Source of the DNA: an uncultured Chloroflexota bacterium
Lineage (GTDB): Bacteria; Chloroflexota; UBA11872; UBA12225
Assembly: GCA_902805635.1 (NCBI GenBank)
Contig: CADCTC010000293.1
Coordinates: 1 to 64,000 of the forward strand
Reading direction: 5' to 3'
DNA length: 64,000 nucleotides
The notes below the pieces were generated by a model that worked only from the letters and a program-made list of their open reading frames with translations, was not told the DNA's origin and ran no database searches. The number at the start of each line of letters is the position of its first letter. Position 1 is the stretch's first letter. Made by a program: the position numbers and the translations under genes. This document shows, piece after piece, positions 63,391 through 64,000 of the stretch.

Positions 63391-64000
63391 GTGCCGTACC
63401 TCATCGAGCCGATGCGGACCAAGGACATCCCCGAGGTGATCGACATCGAACGGGAGTCCTTCAGCATGACTTGGCCGGCCAACTCCTACAAGCGCGAGCT
63501 GGAGGAGAACCGCATGGCGCACTACGTGGTGCTGCGCTATGAAGCGGGCGCCGGTGAGCAGCCCTTTCCCCGCAAGGCGCGCGACCCACGCCCCTTCCCG
63601 CTGTCGCTGCTGCCGTCGCTCGACCGCGAGCGGTCCACCCAGCAGGACCCGCCGGTGATCGGCTATGGTGGCCTGTGGATGATGGTGGACGAGGCGCACG
63701 TCACCTCCATCGCCGTACGACCGGAGTTCCGCGGCAAGGGCATGGGCCAGCTGGTCATGCTCGCACTCTTCGACGTGGCCGTCACCCGCGACGCGCGCTG
63801 GATGACTCTGGAAGTGCGCGTGACCAACAAAGGCGCGCAGGCGCTCTACAAGAAGCTAGGCTTCCGCGATGCCGGCATCCGCCCGCGCTACTACACCGAC
63901 AATAACGAAGACGCCGTGATCATGTGGAGTGAAGACCTGCGCAGCGCCGGCTTCCGCGAGCGCTACACCAAGCTCAAGGCTGAGCTCTCGCGACGCTTTC
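63391..64000 (+). CDS. RimI-like N-acetyltransferase, runs off the window
   Basis: Open from GTG 63391 to the end, 203 codons, no stop. The N-terminus VPYLIEPMRTKDIPEVIDIE and VTSIAVRPEFRGKGMGQLVMLAL (acetyl-CoA-binding R/Q-x-x-G-x-G/A) followed by ALYKKLGF mark a GNAT of the RimI (ribosomal S18 N-acetyltransferase) type, which commonly sits with tsaE/tsaB. An insert of about 35 residues between early strands (GEQPFPRKARDPRPFPLSLL onward) is not in typical RimI. It may be a GNAT of other substrate. Confidence 0.85.
   Translation, partial: MPYLIEPMRTKDIPEVIDIERESFSMTWPANSYKRELEENRMAHYVVLRYEAGAGEQPFPRKARDPRPFPLSLLPSLDRERSTQQDPPVIGYGGLWMMVDEAHVTSIAVRPEFRGKGMGQLVMLALFDVAVTRDARWMTLEVRVTNKGAQALYKKLGFRDAGIRPRYYTDNNEDAVIMWSEDLRSAGFRERYTKLKAELSRRF

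Overview
The window is a high-GC bacterial chromosome segment, densely packed with core genes. I think a member of the Chloroflexota is most likely, but this is inference. Supporting points are the high GC, frequent GTG and TTG starts, HrcA/CIRCE control of a groEL without an adjacent groES and without the usual GGM tail, many Tat-type lipoprotein solute-binding proteins, and many promoters whose -10 box lies 12 to 15 bases before the start codon (leaderless or nearly leaderless transcripts). No phage, transposase, CRISPR array or rRNA operon is visible.

Layout. 1-3330: a basic CxxC protein, a small unknown protein, a TIM-barrel isomerase-like protein and mnmE. 3450-5540: a small Cys protein, a degenerate histidine kinase divergent from a RING-like tail-anchored protein, and two palindromic repeats. 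5549-7390: groEL with two CIRCE operators around its promoter. 7447-17522 (all minus): a co-oriented, translationally coupled operon of a coiled-coil membrane protein, MoxR ATPase, DUF58, a BatA-like protein and a double-VWA protein, followed by a beta-propeller protein. 17906-23681: a Fur-family regulator, a DUF2249-like protein, queG, a family B DNA polymerase with a C-terminal clamp-binding motif, and a sugar-acid dehydratase-like FAH protein. 23735-26178: an accessory-looking patch with an octapeptide-repeat protein, an orphan ORF, an autoregulated MerR gene interrupted by an in-frame amber codon, and a non-coding array of ACAA motifs spaced exactly 10 bp.

26179-36188: an SDR epimerase divergent from a LysR regulator, PEP carboxylase coupled to a membrane protein with a spermidine-synthase-like domain, a zinc-ribbon membrane protein, the primary-type sigma factor and acyl carrier protein. 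36275-42039 (all minus): apt-mtnA-mtnP-pfkB-metK-rmd-like, a SAM synthesis and methylthioadenosine salvage cluster with tight start/stop overlaps. 42126-50035: a thioredoxin-like lipoprotein, two small genes, an M16 peptidase and three paralogous solute-binding lipoproteins in tandem with no permease genes. 50061-51969 (minus): tRNA-Gly, a FecR-domain protein, tRNA-Val and a VOC protein.

52177-57422: a TolB-like lipoprotein, an FtsB-like protein, tilS, hpt and ftsH, the familiar tilS-hpt-ftsH cluster. 57475-61044 (minus): an MFS transporter, two small membrane proteins and a glycosyltransferase. 61078-64000: thiL, tsaE, tsaB and the start of a RimI-like acetyltransferase that runs off the window; tsaE and tsaB belong to the t6A tRNA modification system.

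The most interesting leads are the octapeptide-repeat protein, the amber-interrupted MerR gene with its self-operator, the 10-bp phased ACAA array, the partial methionine salvage operon with its kinase, the three permease-less solute-binding proteins, and the recurring leaderless promoters.
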